Of a DNA stretch of 64,000 nucleotides, positions 44,060-55,123 are shown piece by piece; position 1 is the stretch's first letter, and each line of letters starts with the position of its first letter. The stretch covers positions 30,941,944-31,005,943 of the forward strand of contig JASWHV010000019.1 of NCBI GenBank assembly GCA_030760725.1. The letters are read 5' to 3'. The position numbers and the translations under genes are program-made. Under the pieces are notes generated by a model. That model was not told where the DNA came from. It worked only from the letters and a program-made list of their open reading frames with translations, and did no database searches. This DNA is from Neostapfia colusana (taxonomy: Eukaryota > Streptophyta > Magnoliopsida > Poales > Poaceae).

Positions 44060-47000
44060 CCCTATAGTACTTTTTGATTCAGGCGCCACACATAATTTTA
44101 TTAGCTAAGCTTTCATTGCTAAACACAGCTTGCCATTACTACCCACCGATAGTCCATATTTAATTTGTTCACCGGGTGGGAAGATTTCAGCAAGCGTAAT
44201 GGTTTCCAAAGCACCATTATGCTTAGCGGGTAGAGTGTACCCCACATCTCTCATTATCTTAGAGGGACAGAAGGTCGATGTCATCTTAGGGATGTCGTGG
44301 TTAACCCACCACGGCGCTGTTTTAGACACCGTCCTTCGAGTCGTGCACTTAAACTCAGAAGTGCACGGGTCTCACTCATTATTTCTGGACAGTCCAGAAA
44401 TAAAACTTCCAAGTGTCTATCAAGCCACAACTATCAGATTGGAAGATATTCCAGTGGTCCGAGAGTTCCCTGATGTGTTCCGGGATGATTTAACGGGGAT
44501 GCCGCCCAATAGAGAGGTGGAGTTTAAGATTGAACTTGCACCGGGAACCATACCAATATCCCAAAGGCCGTACAAGATGGCGCCCAAGGAGTTGGCTGAA
44601 CTGAAGACTCAGCTCACGGACCTCCTGGAAAAGGGTTTTATTAGGCTGAGCTCCTCGCCATAGGGCTGTTCGGCATTATTTGTAAAGAAGAAGGATGAGA
44701 CGTTGCGGCTTTGCTTGGACTATCGTCCATTAAATGCCGTAACCATCAAAAACAAGTACCCGTTGCCACGGATCGACATGTTGTTTGATCAGTTGGTCGA
44801 AGCGAAGATCTTTTCCAAGATGGACTTAAGATCCGGGTACCATCAGATTAAGATAAGGTCGGAGGACATTCCAAAGACAGCTTTCTCAACGAGGTACGAA
44901 CTTTATGAGTACCTGGTCATGTCCTTCGGCCTCACCAATGCTCCAGCTCACTTCATGTACTTGATGAACTCGGTATTCATGCCGGAGCTGGAAAAGTTTG
45001 TCGTGGTCTTCATCGATGACATCCTGGTATATTCCAAGTCGGAGGAAGATCACAAAAAGCATCTGCGTATAGTCTTGCAACGGCTGCGGGATCACAAGTT
45101 ATACGCAAAATTCAGAAAATGCGAGTTTTGGATATCGCAAGTACCTTTTCTCGGGCATATCATCTCAGCGGAGGGTATCGCTGTGGACCCGAGCAAGATC
45201 ACTCAAGTGCTGAATTGGGAGTCCCCGAGAACTGTTCATGAGGTATGGAGTTTCCTCGGACTTGCGGGATATTATCGGAGGTTCATTCCGAACTTCTCGA
45301 AGATTGCCAAGCCTATGACGGAGCTGCTGCTGAAGAAGGCTACCAAATATGTTTGGAGTCGAACATGTGAAGCAGCATTCAAGGCTTTAGTCAAGCACCT
45401 GACATCAGCACCGGTTTTGGCGCAGCCAGACACAACAAAACCGTTCGATGTGTACTGTGATGCATCCGGCATTGGGCTCGAATGTGTGCTGATGCAAGAC
45501 CGAAGAGTGGTCGTGTATGGATCACAGCAGCTTAGAAACCATGAGCAGAATTATTCAACTCACGATTTGGAGCTCGCTGCCGTGGTACTTGCACTGAAGA
45601 TGTGGAGGCACTACCTACTCGGTAACCTCGTACATTTATATACCGACCACAAAAGCCTCAAGTACATGTTCACTCAGAAGGAGTTGAACATGAGGCAGCG
45701 AAGATGGTTAGAATTGATAAAGGATTACGAAATAGAGATCCATTATCATCCGGGCAAGGATAACGTAGTGGCAGACGCGCTGAGCCGCAAGTCACACGTC
45801 AACAATCTGACCATCACACCGTTGGAAGAGAGCAAACCACCACTACATGTGATTCCACACGGAGCTCTCTACAACCTAGCTTTGATCCCCCACCATCCGT
45901 GAAGAAATAGCGGCAGCTCAGAAACATGACAAGGGCATGTCGCATTTGGGGAGACGTGTAGACAGTGGGGAGTTGAAATGTTTCCGGAAGGACGGAGACG
46001 GCGTCCTATGGTTCAAGGACCGGATCGTCGTACCCCGTAACCCGGAGTTACGGAAGAAAATCTTTGATGAGGCTCACTTGTCAAAGTTTTCTATTCACCC
46101 CGGCAGCAACAAAATGTATCAAGAACTCAGAAGCAAGTTTTGGTGGACATGGATGAAGCGGGAGATCGCCAAGTACGTGTCCGAGTGTGATACATGTCGA
46201 AGGGTAAAGGCAGACCATATGCGGAAACCGGGACTGCTACAACCACTGGGCGTTCCTGCCTGGATGTGGGAGGACGTGAGCATGGATTTCGTCGTCGGTT
46301 TACCCACCGCCTTTCAAAAACATGATTCGGTGTCGGTGATCGTCGACCGGCTCACCAAAGTTGCCCATTTCATCCCGGTCAACACCAACTACAACGCCAA
46401 GAAGTACGCTGAACTGTACATCTCACGGATCCTATGCTTGTATGGCGTACCCCGTACCATCATATCGGATCGGGGCACTTTATTTGTGTCCCGTTTTTGG
46501 GAGCAGCTACACGCTGCCTTGGGGACAAACCTGATCCGTAGTTCAGCATACCACCCGTAGACGGATGGGCAAACGGAGCGGGTAAATCAGATCTTAGAAG
46601 ACATGCTACGAGCTTGCGCTATCGACCACGGCAAGAATTGGGATGATTACTTGCGGTTAGCCGAGTTCTCGTACAACAATGGGTACCAAGCCAGCATCAA
46701 GATGGCACCCTACGAGGCGCTATACGGGAGAAAATGCCGCACACCACTGAATTGGTGTGAGTCTGGCGAAAGGGTTACCTTCGGGATTGACCTTGTCAAC
46801 AACGCGGAAGAAATGGTTTGACTGATTCAAGCGAACCTAAAAGCTGCTCAATCCCGTTAGAAACAGTATGCGGACCGGAGAAGGCGCCCATTACAATTCG
46901 AAGTTGGAGATCACGTATATCTACGGGTGTCTCCAATGAAGGGCGTAAACAGATTCGGGGTGAGGGGAAAGTTGGCACCACAATTCATCGGTCCATTCCA

Positions 47001-47284
47001 GATTACCGAAAGATGTGGATCATTGGCATACCGGCTGAAATTACGAGAAGCACTTTCCGGTGTGCACGACGTCTTTCACATTTCCCAGCTGAGGAAGTGT
47101 CTCAAGCTATCAACTACCATTCAGCTGGAAGACATTGAAGAACTGCAACCGTACCACACGCCACCGTACGTTGTGGTTCTACAAGGTTCTATGGAGTAAT
47201 CACTCTGTGGACGAAGCGACATGGGAGAGCGAAGGATTTCTTCGCGCCAACTACCCCAATTTTTTCACGTCGCATATCCGATAA
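44060..47284 (+). pseudogene. Gypsy-2 pol: protease, RT, RNase H, integrase, chromodomain-like tail, broken
   Basis: Protease FDSGATHNFIS runs into TAA at 44106. RT has a TGG-to-TAG stop at 44661-44663 but keeps FIDDILVYS (near 45013). RNase H motifs (VYCDASGIGLE, YTDHKSLKYMF) follow. A one-base insertion near 45888 shifts the frame. Integrase has zinc finger CDTCRRVKADH and core motifs (VDRLTKVAHF, SDRGTLFVSRF), with stops at 46558, 46819 and 46858. Near 47157 a deletion of roughly 35-40 bp removes the RPVQILDE region and shifts the frame. The tail FYKVLWSNHSVDEATWE is still readable to TAA 47282-47284. Several stops are explained by C-to-T or G-to-A change. Confidence 0.94.
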
Positions 47285-47332
47285 TTTTCCATCGTCCTCT
47301 CTCTCATTTTCACCGTATAATCTCTGGACGAG

Positions 47333-47353
47333 ATTCTTTTAAGGTGGGAGGAA
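47333..47353 (+). other. Gypsy-2 polypurine tract
   Basis: TTTTAAGGTGGGAGGAA directly precedes the 3' LTR start TGTAAGGGCC. It carries one T interrupting the G run seen in Gypsy-1. Confidence 0.88.
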
Positions 47354-48099
47354 TGTAAGGGCCTCAGTTTTTGACACATACTTGAAGTGTTCATCACCAT
47401 ACACACACACCTTATTTGAGGAAGTTGATGAACACAAATGAAGAGCAAGTAACCACCATCAACATGCTCATTAGAGAACAAACTCACATATTGCAAAAGT
47501 GGTATTTCCCACATGTGATATAGGTGGTCTAGGCATATGAAAACTCCTACACATTGCTAAGGATGTCCATGCCAAATTTCACTCTAATTCAAAACCCCTT
47601 TGAGGTCAGTTTGAGTATAGCTAGAAAGAGGGCAGTTTGAAACCATATTCAAATTCAAACTGTTTTTATCCCATGAATTCAAAAGTGGGAGGCATATTCT
47701 TATTCAGCACATTTTTGTGAGATCAAACACCAATTTTTACTCCATTTGGAGTTGATCTTGACATGAGCTAAGTGGGGAAAATTCAAACTTTATTTGAATT
47801 TCAAACTGAACTTGTGCTGAAATTCATTCAAATCAAACCCAATTTGAATGCTAACCGATTCAAATGGCTCATGGGTGAATAATTTGAATCACCATGGGTA
47901 TTTTGGGGTTCACTGTTTACAACAGTGATTAGGAGTAAATTTCAGAGGTTAAAATTGGAACTGGGACCCACATGTCAGCCACTACTCCAAATCAAATCGA
48001 CTGAAAACTCAGCTCTGGTTCTTGGGCCGGACTGAGCAGCCGCCACGGTGAAGAGGCGATCGGGACACCACCTGCTTGCCGCCCTGACGTGCTGAACCG
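47354..48099 (+). repeat. Gypsy-2 3' LTR, first segment
   Basis: It matches 26302-26881 and then 36588 onward, and is continuous across the site where Copia-B entered the 5' LTR. It ends in AACCG, the duplicated target of Gypsy-4. Confidence 0.94.
48095..48099. repeat. Gypsy-4 target-site duplication, left copy (AACCG)
   Basis: AACCG precedes TGTAAAAGCTC at 48100 and recurs at 52178-52182. The intact site is seen in the 5' LTR near 36748. Confidence 0.96.
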
Positions 48100-50720
48100 T
48101 GTAAAAGCTCAAGAAAAGGGACTTGCAAAAACTTTTCTGCACCTCACAACACCACAGTTTTGTTGTGGATAGATTGTGAAATATTGTGAAGAGCAAGTAA
48201 CCTCCATCAAAAGAGTGATTAGAGGGGAAAGTCTTCACTTTCACAAAGTAGGGTTTATACACATATGATCACACATGAGAGGGTGATTCAAAACTGTTGC
48301 ATTCAAATTCATGATTTCAGCAGCTGAAACAAGGATCAAAGGGCATAATTGGATTCCTCAGGTTCAATTTAGTGGGGAGGCAAAGTTTCAATAATTTTTG
48401 AAAGGGTTAGCTACCCAATGGTCCAAAAAGGAGCCAAATAGGCAAGAATTCAAATATACATTTGAATTTGAGGGAAATTTCTCCAATCATGCAAATGCAG
48501 CTCAGTTTGAGACTTCAAACATTTGAATTACTCATTTGCCAAAAATTTGGAGATCTTTTGGGCAGAGGGGAGCTGTGGGGCCCAATGATCAGTGAGAAGA
48601 GAGGGGAGAAACTTACTGCCTAAGCTAATCGGTTCCACAGTTCACACTCGAGCGAGTTGTTTTCCTCCCACCGGCTGCCACCGCACGGACGACCGACGAC
48701 CGGAAGCACCTCCCGAGCTGTTTAGGGGATCGATGTTTTCTCCGTTCTTACCCCCTCCACCGAGAGCTCAGCGCCCACACTGCCTCCCAGTCGACGCTGA
48801 GCGAACCTCGTGTCTCCTCGGCGATAAACACGACCGCACAGAGGCGCGCCGTCGGTTTACGGCCGCCCGGCTGCTCCACCCCGTGGCACGACGCGCTAAG
48901 CCTCCCCACAACACCTCCGGACGTCCTTGAGTGTGGAAGAAGCAAGGACCGGGCGCTAGCTCCGTCGGGACGTCGGCGTCGAGCCGATCTTCCTCCACAG
49001 CGCCGGAGAAAGCCGCCGCGACAAGATCACATCACCCGGCCACCACAGAGCCTCTCCTATCAAGTTGCAAAAGCAAAAAGGTGTGCCAGTAACCCTTCTC
49101 GCTTCACAACCACGCCGGCAGCGTGTCATGGACCGTGCTGGCCGGAATTTCAGTTCTTGCGCAAGCATGTGATATAGCCCGGTTCGGGTAAATCGGCAAA
49201 TTCACCTCACACACCGAACCACTCCTCCCCAGACCTAGAAACCCAGTTGTAGACATCCGTGCGGGCACGTGGGATCAAGAACTAGGAAGAACCATCGAAG
49301 AGAACCTCAGTTCTTTGAGTTTTTCCAGTTTTCCCCGAAATCGCCCTAGGTCGCACGGTGAGCCCCTAGTTGCCGACGTTTCTCGCGAGATCAGAGCCCG
49401 GTACGTTGCTCCTTAGGTCATGGTGATGCTGTAGGAGCTAACCGGAGCCAGGTTGGGGCCAGGAAAGTGCTCTACGACGTCGCCGGAGTAGAGAGAAGCT
49501 CTGTCACCGTCGCGGGCATAGCTCCGGCCGTTGTCAAGCTCCGGTGAGGGTGCCAGCGTGTTCAGCACGCGAAAATATGCCCAGGCGGCGAGTTTCCGGC
49601 CAGGAGGCGGTCGGGAAGCCAGTTCCGGCGAGCTGCCGAGGTGTGCCGGCGAGGGGGCGGCGCGGGAAATAGGGCGGGCGCGAGGAAGAAGACGAGCCGG
49701 CCGGGCCTGCTCGTTAGTCCCTCGCGGCACAGTGTGGGGATCTTCTGTTTCACCGGATCGGCTGTGAACACGCGGAAGATAATCCTGTGGCCCCGTGTGG
49801 TGCAGCCGAGGTGATGACACGTGGGAGCCAGGCCCGCTGTCAGAAATTTGAACTTTTCCCGGTTAATTCGAATTCCAGAAATTCCCCAAACTTTAGAGCT
49901 CCATAACTTTTGCTAGGAAGCTTCAAATTTAGTGATTCAAATTGGGATGGATTCATCTTGTCTAGCTCTGTCCAGAGATACAACCCAATTTGTATGAAAA
50001 CCATTAATTAATTCTGGAAAATTCTTTAAATCTTTTCAGCAAAAGAATTTTAGGGGGAGTTTGGTTCATCCAAAAATCCCCAAATTTTACCAGAATGTTC
50101 TTTAGGACATTAGTAAGCACCTGTAAAAGTTTTAGACCATTTGGAGTTGATTTGGTCAGAGCAATTCAAATTGGAAGGTGCTGTGTTCATTTGAACACAA
50201 ACATTTTCAGAGAATTTCCCGAAACTTGGAAATTCAGTCCGGGGCAAATCTTAACTCCAAAATTGCTAGGAAAATTCATGCAAACTCTATGAGCTATAAT
50301 TCAAATTGTAGTTCATTAAGTTGGGCATGAAGAGGGGTATTACCTCAGAATAAATTCTTCTTTGCTGATTTGCCAAGAGAATTATTCTGAGCAAACCACT
50401 CCATGAAAAGTGCTAATGTTTGATCCAGAGAGTTTTCTTGTGACAAGGAACTCACACAAAAATTCTCAGATCTATTGGAGCTCTAGATCACCCCTGTCCT
50501 GCTTAACCACTTAAGGGATTAATATGGAAAAGGGGGAAAAACCACTTAGCATTTAACCATGTGATTAAGTCCAAGCCAAACCACCAACACCAGTTCATCT
50601 TTAAATTCTTAAACAAAGTTCCAGGTGTTAGAGTCTGGTTATTAGAACTAATAGTAGAAGTCTTACTCTAAAACTCACATTTGCATCTAAATTAACATGT
50701 AGTATTTCATTAACGTGTAG

Positions 50721-50830
50721 CCGTTGAAGAAGAGACTCCGGAAGTGCTGGACTTCCGTCTTCCGGACGAAGACTTAACCCCTGACCAGCAGCAACAAGGC
50801 AAGCCCCGGTTTGCATTAACCCTTTTATAA
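50721..50830 (+). other. Exon-like open segment 1 in Gypsy-4 LTR
   Basis: It follows acceptor-like TTTCATTAACGTGTAG. It reads VEEETPEVLDFRLPDEDL and then QQQQGKPRFALTLL, with a stop at 50828-50830. It aligns codon for codon with 38566 onward in Gypsy-2. Many differences are silent (for example Glu GAA/GAG, Val GTG/GTC, Leu CTG/CTA). Confidence 0.45.
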
Positions 50831-51822
50831 GTTTTAATTTGTTTACATGTGTCATGTGAAGTATGATTGTGCATTAGGTATAGGATGGATGGGACCCCAC
50901 TTGCATAACCAAAGGTTCCTAAAAGAGTGAGGGTAGTGTCTAAGACCTCGAGTAGACCAGCTATGCTTAATGAGTCATAGGACTTCGGTACAAGTTGAGT
51001 AGTTGGAATCTACTCGCGAGATAGGCTTGGGACACATGGGTTCGGTTGAGTGATGTGAGATCATTTTAGTAATGAAAATGAGACTAGGCAGGGGCTAGGG
51101 CGCAGCAAGAGGGAGTCTTGTGTGCGCAGCCCTGTCCGTGTCGATTGAGGACGAGCCGTGTGCGGCCCACGCTGATCAAGTTTGAACGTACCGAAGGCAT
51201 ATCGGATATATGGGCCCCGATAAACTGATGTAGCCTAAACCTCCGGGCGTCGAGGCATAGCACACCGATTTATAGGTGTAGGCTGAGGGCAGCAAGGTGG
51301 AAATCTGCCAACGGGCATAGAGAGATGCTCCATGTGGGGAACCTCCTGCTCGTTTCGGTGCGACCGGTTCGACGTTTGGGCTGTTGGGTGAAAGGTTGTC
51401 CCGTGCGACATCGAGTGAGCGTGCTGTGCAGCTCCACGGATGGGCGTACGTGACGTGCTCTTTGGGTTTCCCTGCAGGTGTATATCGAGTCGATTCGCCG
51501 TCCCTCACGGTGAAGAGTACCACTTGGTCACTGAGTCGTGACGTAGATTAATGGATGAAACCTGTTGATTCAATATGGCTGGTTGATATAATTGTATTGC
51601 TACATGTGTGCCACCAAATACTGCTTACTAAATTTCAGATTTCATGAACTGTTAACTCGTTGCTAAAAGATGAACTAAGGATGAACTTGTAGGCGTGTCC
51701 TTTTGCTGCAATGTTACTATCCTATGTCCATTGTACCCCTCATGTAGAGTTTCATGCTTAGGTGAGTCGGTTAAGCCTTGCTGAGCCTTCGTGCTCACGG
51801 TTGATGCTTGAGTGTTTTTCAG

Positions 51823-51920
51823 GTGAGGAGCCACCCACGGACTCGGAGTACGAGTCCACCGGCGAGGGTTACCCTCCGTCGGGGACCACGGCTGAGTGGG
51901 AGCCGTACACGCCGCGCTGA
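51823..51920 (+). other. Exon-like open segment 2 in Gypsy-4 LTR
   Basis: It follows GTGTTTTTCAG. It reads EEPPTDSEYESTGEGYPP and ends AEWEPYTPR with TGA at 51918-51920, 31 codons. It resembles 39738-39826 of Gypsy-2. Confidence 0.42.
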
Positions 51921-52177
51921 GCTGAGGAGTGTAGCTAGTGTGGGTTGCCCTAGGTCTGGGCAACCACTTTGGCTAGATAGGCGGGCGTGAGTTGTATAGT
52001 GTAGACTTCCGCTGTGTAATATAAACAAATGTTGTAACTGAAGTTTGTACCTGTTTGTACAGTTTCAGTTGTTTTTCCCATGTAATCTATTATGTTCTTA
52101 TGACGTGTGCTGTCAGTTGTCGCATCGCGCGGCACCACCCTCTGCGATCCTGGATGAGCGGATTCCGGTCCGCCACA

Positions 52178-52182
52178 AACCG
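52178..52182. repeat. Gypsy-4 target-site duplication, right copy (AACCG)
   Basis: Exact copy of 48095-48099. Confidence 0.96.
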
Positions 52183-55123
52183 CCTCACATCCCCCTTATC
52201 TACGCCGTCGCCCTGATCGGAGTGATCACCGCACACTCTGCTGCTTCCTCGCATCAGAAACGCGCCACGCTGCCGATCACTCGGAGTTGATCAGGGAAGC
52301 TTGATCACCGTCTCTCCGTCCCCTCCAGAGCCACGGCAAGGTACTAGAAACCTTCCTCCGTCTTCCCCGCTGCGAGAATTCAGCTGAAACCGGTCGATCT
52401 CAGCTATACCGAGAGCTTAATGCACTAACATAACGCCGCCGCACTTCGGGCTCCCGTGGACAGCCCAACCTGGGCGTTGTCATGCCCGAGCCAAGGCACC
52501 CTTGGACGCGCTGGTGACTGGTGCTGCTCACCCCTGAGCCACAGCCCGAGTGTTTGCTAACCGGCGGCGAATTTCCAGTTTTCCCCTTTCTGGGTACAGA
52601 CCGACCTTCGGGTACGGTTCCATCGAATTCGTACTCTAGAAAGCATTACAAGACCTCAATCCGCTCTCACGCAAGATAGACAGGGTAAAGCACAAGTTGC
52701 CTTCACAACCTTTGGCCGGAGAACCTCTGTACCCGGCGTAATTCGAAGTTTACCGACGGTGGAGTATGCAGGAGGCATCAGGCGCACGGTGGGGACCTAC
52801 TTCGGGCCTCCCCTGAGCTGCCTCAAGCTCATGTCGACCTTCACTAAGGTCCACTGATGCTTCCCGACCGGTTGCTCGAGTAGTTGAGGTGCTAGGGAAG
52901 TCAGCCGACATGGCCAAAGTCTTTCCGAGGCGGCGGCTCGTCGCCGACCATGCACCGGCCATTGTCATGAAAAGCCAACCCCAGAATCCTGTTCCCCATG
53001 TGAAAGTAGGCAGGGCAGCCAAGATCGTGAAGTTTGGAGCTCCACAGAAGCCGCCGGCGAGCTCTCCGGCGAGGTCCCTCGGCGGCAGAGCGCGGGCGGC
53101 GGGAGGTTGACGAAGGGGGTGGACCCCAGCTGTCAGCGGCAGATATTTTAAATCGGGATCGGGCTGCGGCCAGGATCGGGCGTGCTGGCGCGCAAAAAAC
53201 CCCGTGGGCCGCGGTGTGCTGTCGCCTCGGCGCTCAACACGTGTCCCTGCGGGCCCCGGCAGATTTAAACTTTTTCCCCGATTTTCAGATTTCATTCAAA
53301 CTTTAAATCCTCATAACTTTGGCTAGAAAACTCCAAATTGAGTGAACCAAATTTTGTTGGATTCAGCTCTCTGAGCACTTTCCAGCAAATCAAGTTTCAC
53401 TTCATGAAAATCCTTATTTCTCCAGAATTAATTCCTCAAAATTTAAACTGTTTGGAATTTTAACTGGAGAATCCTTTGGATGAAAATCCTGAAATTTTGC
53501 TGGGTTGTTCACCAGAATATCCCTGAACTACCATGAAAATTTCAGATCCATTTTAGCTCATTTGATCCACCTAATGGTGTGATTAGTGAAACTGTTCCAG
53601 AAGAAAATAGAAAATGTTTGGAAAACATTTTCAGAATTTCTCTGAAATGGTTTAGCTCATATCCTTAGCTAGGAACCTTCAAATTAAGTGAGACCAACTC
53701 CATTAGAACCCTCTGAAAATCTAGTTTTCAGAAAGTCATAGTTTGTTTCATGAAAATCCTTAGAACACCCTAAAAGCCTTCAATTAAGGTCAAGTACATA
53801 ATTAATTGTGGAGGGCTCAAATGATCTTTGCTGCAACTAAAACTTGACCAAGTCTCTGTTTAGGTTGTAAGCAAGCCACAGAAAAAGTTTCATAGTCATT
53901 GAGTCTGTCTAGTGGGACCTATAAGCTTCACAAGTTCAAACTTAATACAAATGCATTTAAATTGATACATGTACTTCTTCTATCATGTAGTCGCTAAGGT
54001 CGAGGAGGAACCCGAAGTCCTAGACTTCGTTACTCCGGAGGAGCAGCTAGCCTACGAACAAGAGCAGCAAGGCAAGCTCCGGTTTGCATTAACCTTTTTA
54101 CAAATTTTTATTGTTTTGAGCACATACTTGAATACTATTGTTCCTTGCATTAGAGTCTTGTTTGGAAACCCAACTGCATAGCCAAGAAAACCATGGGTTG
54201 GGTTTAGGATTGCAAACCCCGTTAGCTACTGCAATGCTAAGTTAGAGTAGTTTTCAGTACAAGTCGAGTAGTTGGAACTACTCGCGAGCATAGGCTAGAG
54301 GCACTCGAGTCAGGTAGAAATAGCACATGATACACATGGCAAGAAAAATGAGACCGAGCGGAGAGTAAGGGCAACAGGACTTTGGAGCCTGTGTGCTGTA
54401 GCTCCGCTTGTGTCGATTGAGAACCGAGCCGTGTGCAGGCCTGTTGAACAAGCTAGAACAGTACCGAAGACCTACCGGCTATATAGGAACCGGGAAACCG
54501 ATGTAACTCGGGTAGCTAGGTATTGAGGCATTGCCCGTCGTTCAGAGGGTAGGTTGAGAGCTCGAGGTGTAAATCGGCTGGCGGCACTGAGATGCGCGTG
54601 CAGAGACCTCTTGCTCGGGATGATGGGACCGGTTCAATATTTGGCTGACGGGTGAAAGGTGGTTGCGTACGGCGTCCGTGATGGTTGTTGTAGGCAACAT
54701 CGAGTACGGGCTTACGTGACGGGTTATTCGGGTAACCCTGCAGGTGTAAATCGATTATAATCACCGTCCCTCGCGGTCAGTGAGTACCACTTGTTCACTG
54801 TACCGTGACGTAGAAAGAACAGGCTAGTTGCATGTTAAAATGTTGCTGATTGAAAGATGGACTTGATTGCTAATGATTTGCTGTAGTCTAGAGCTAACTA
54901 AAGTTCTTTTCAACTTTGGGCAAAGTACATGAGAGAAATGCGTTTCTTGTTTGATTGCGGCTCTCTCATGTGCCTTAGCGTAAGGTTCTCCATAACCTGC
55001 TGCTAAAACTTGAAAGTAAGGTTCCACTAATTAGGCGAGTCCTTTGCAAATGATTTTACCTCATGTACCCATCACCCCTCATGTAGAAGTTCCATGTGTA
55101 GGTGAGACGGGTCAGACTTGCTG
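52183..55123 (+). repeat. Gypsy-2 3' LTR, second segment
   Basis: It resumes the LTR and matches 36753-39699 closely, including exon-like segment 1 (53991-54181). It stops at the Gypsy-3 insertion, inside the 5' arm of the TGAGC hairpin. The last part of the LTR should lie beyond the window. Confidence 0.94.
55119..55123. repeat. Gypsy-3 target-site duplication, left copy (TGCTG)
   Basis: TGCTG lies directly before TGTAAAAGTC at 55124. The right copy is predicted outside the window, followed by AGCC as in the uninterrupted 5' LTR at 39699. Confidence 0.8.

Larger units (their letters stand above)
48100..52177 (+). mobile_element. Gypsy-4: solo LTR of a third gypsy LTR type (4078 bp)
   Basis: It runs from TGTAAAAGCTCAAG to GTCCGCCACA with a perfect AACCG duplication and no internal region, so it is a recombined solo LTR. 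It has the same plan as the others: GC-rich block (about 48590-49830), AT-rich block, exon-like segments (50721-50830 and 51823-51920), a wobble palindrome (51487), TGAGC hairpin (51782-51797) and a partly paired terminal hairpin (about 52115-52137). ORFs in the GC-rich block on both strands are not convincing. Confidence 0.95.
26302..55123 (+). mobile_element. Gypsy-2: chromodomain Ty3/gypsy retrotransposon with an extra ORF; 3' end outside window
   Basis: The parts are 5' LTR (26302-40056, holding Copia-B), primer site, leader, extra ORF, gag, pol, purine tract and 3' LTR from 47354. The 3' LTR is interrupted by Gypsy-4 and again by Gypsy-3 at 55124, and its last part lies past 64000. The LTR is of another type from Gypsy-1 (it starts TGTAAGGGCCTCAG), but Pol is closely related. 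It holds several stops and frameshifts. It is older than Copia-B, Gypsy-3 and Gypsy-4, which lie inside it. Confidence 0.94.

Noticed and set aside
49413..49820. Antisense ORF of 135 codons in the GC-rich part of the Gypsy-4 LTR
   Set aside because: GC-rich DNA gives long chance frames on both strands (an opposite-strand frame overlaps at 49531-49767). No domain, and not open in the related LTRs.
52750..53295. Antisense ORF of 181 codons in the Gypsy-2 3' LTR
   Set aside because: The 5' LTR counterpart (37323-37869) is broken into several frames. Low-complexity Arg/Pro/Ala composition typical of GC-rich non-coding DNA.
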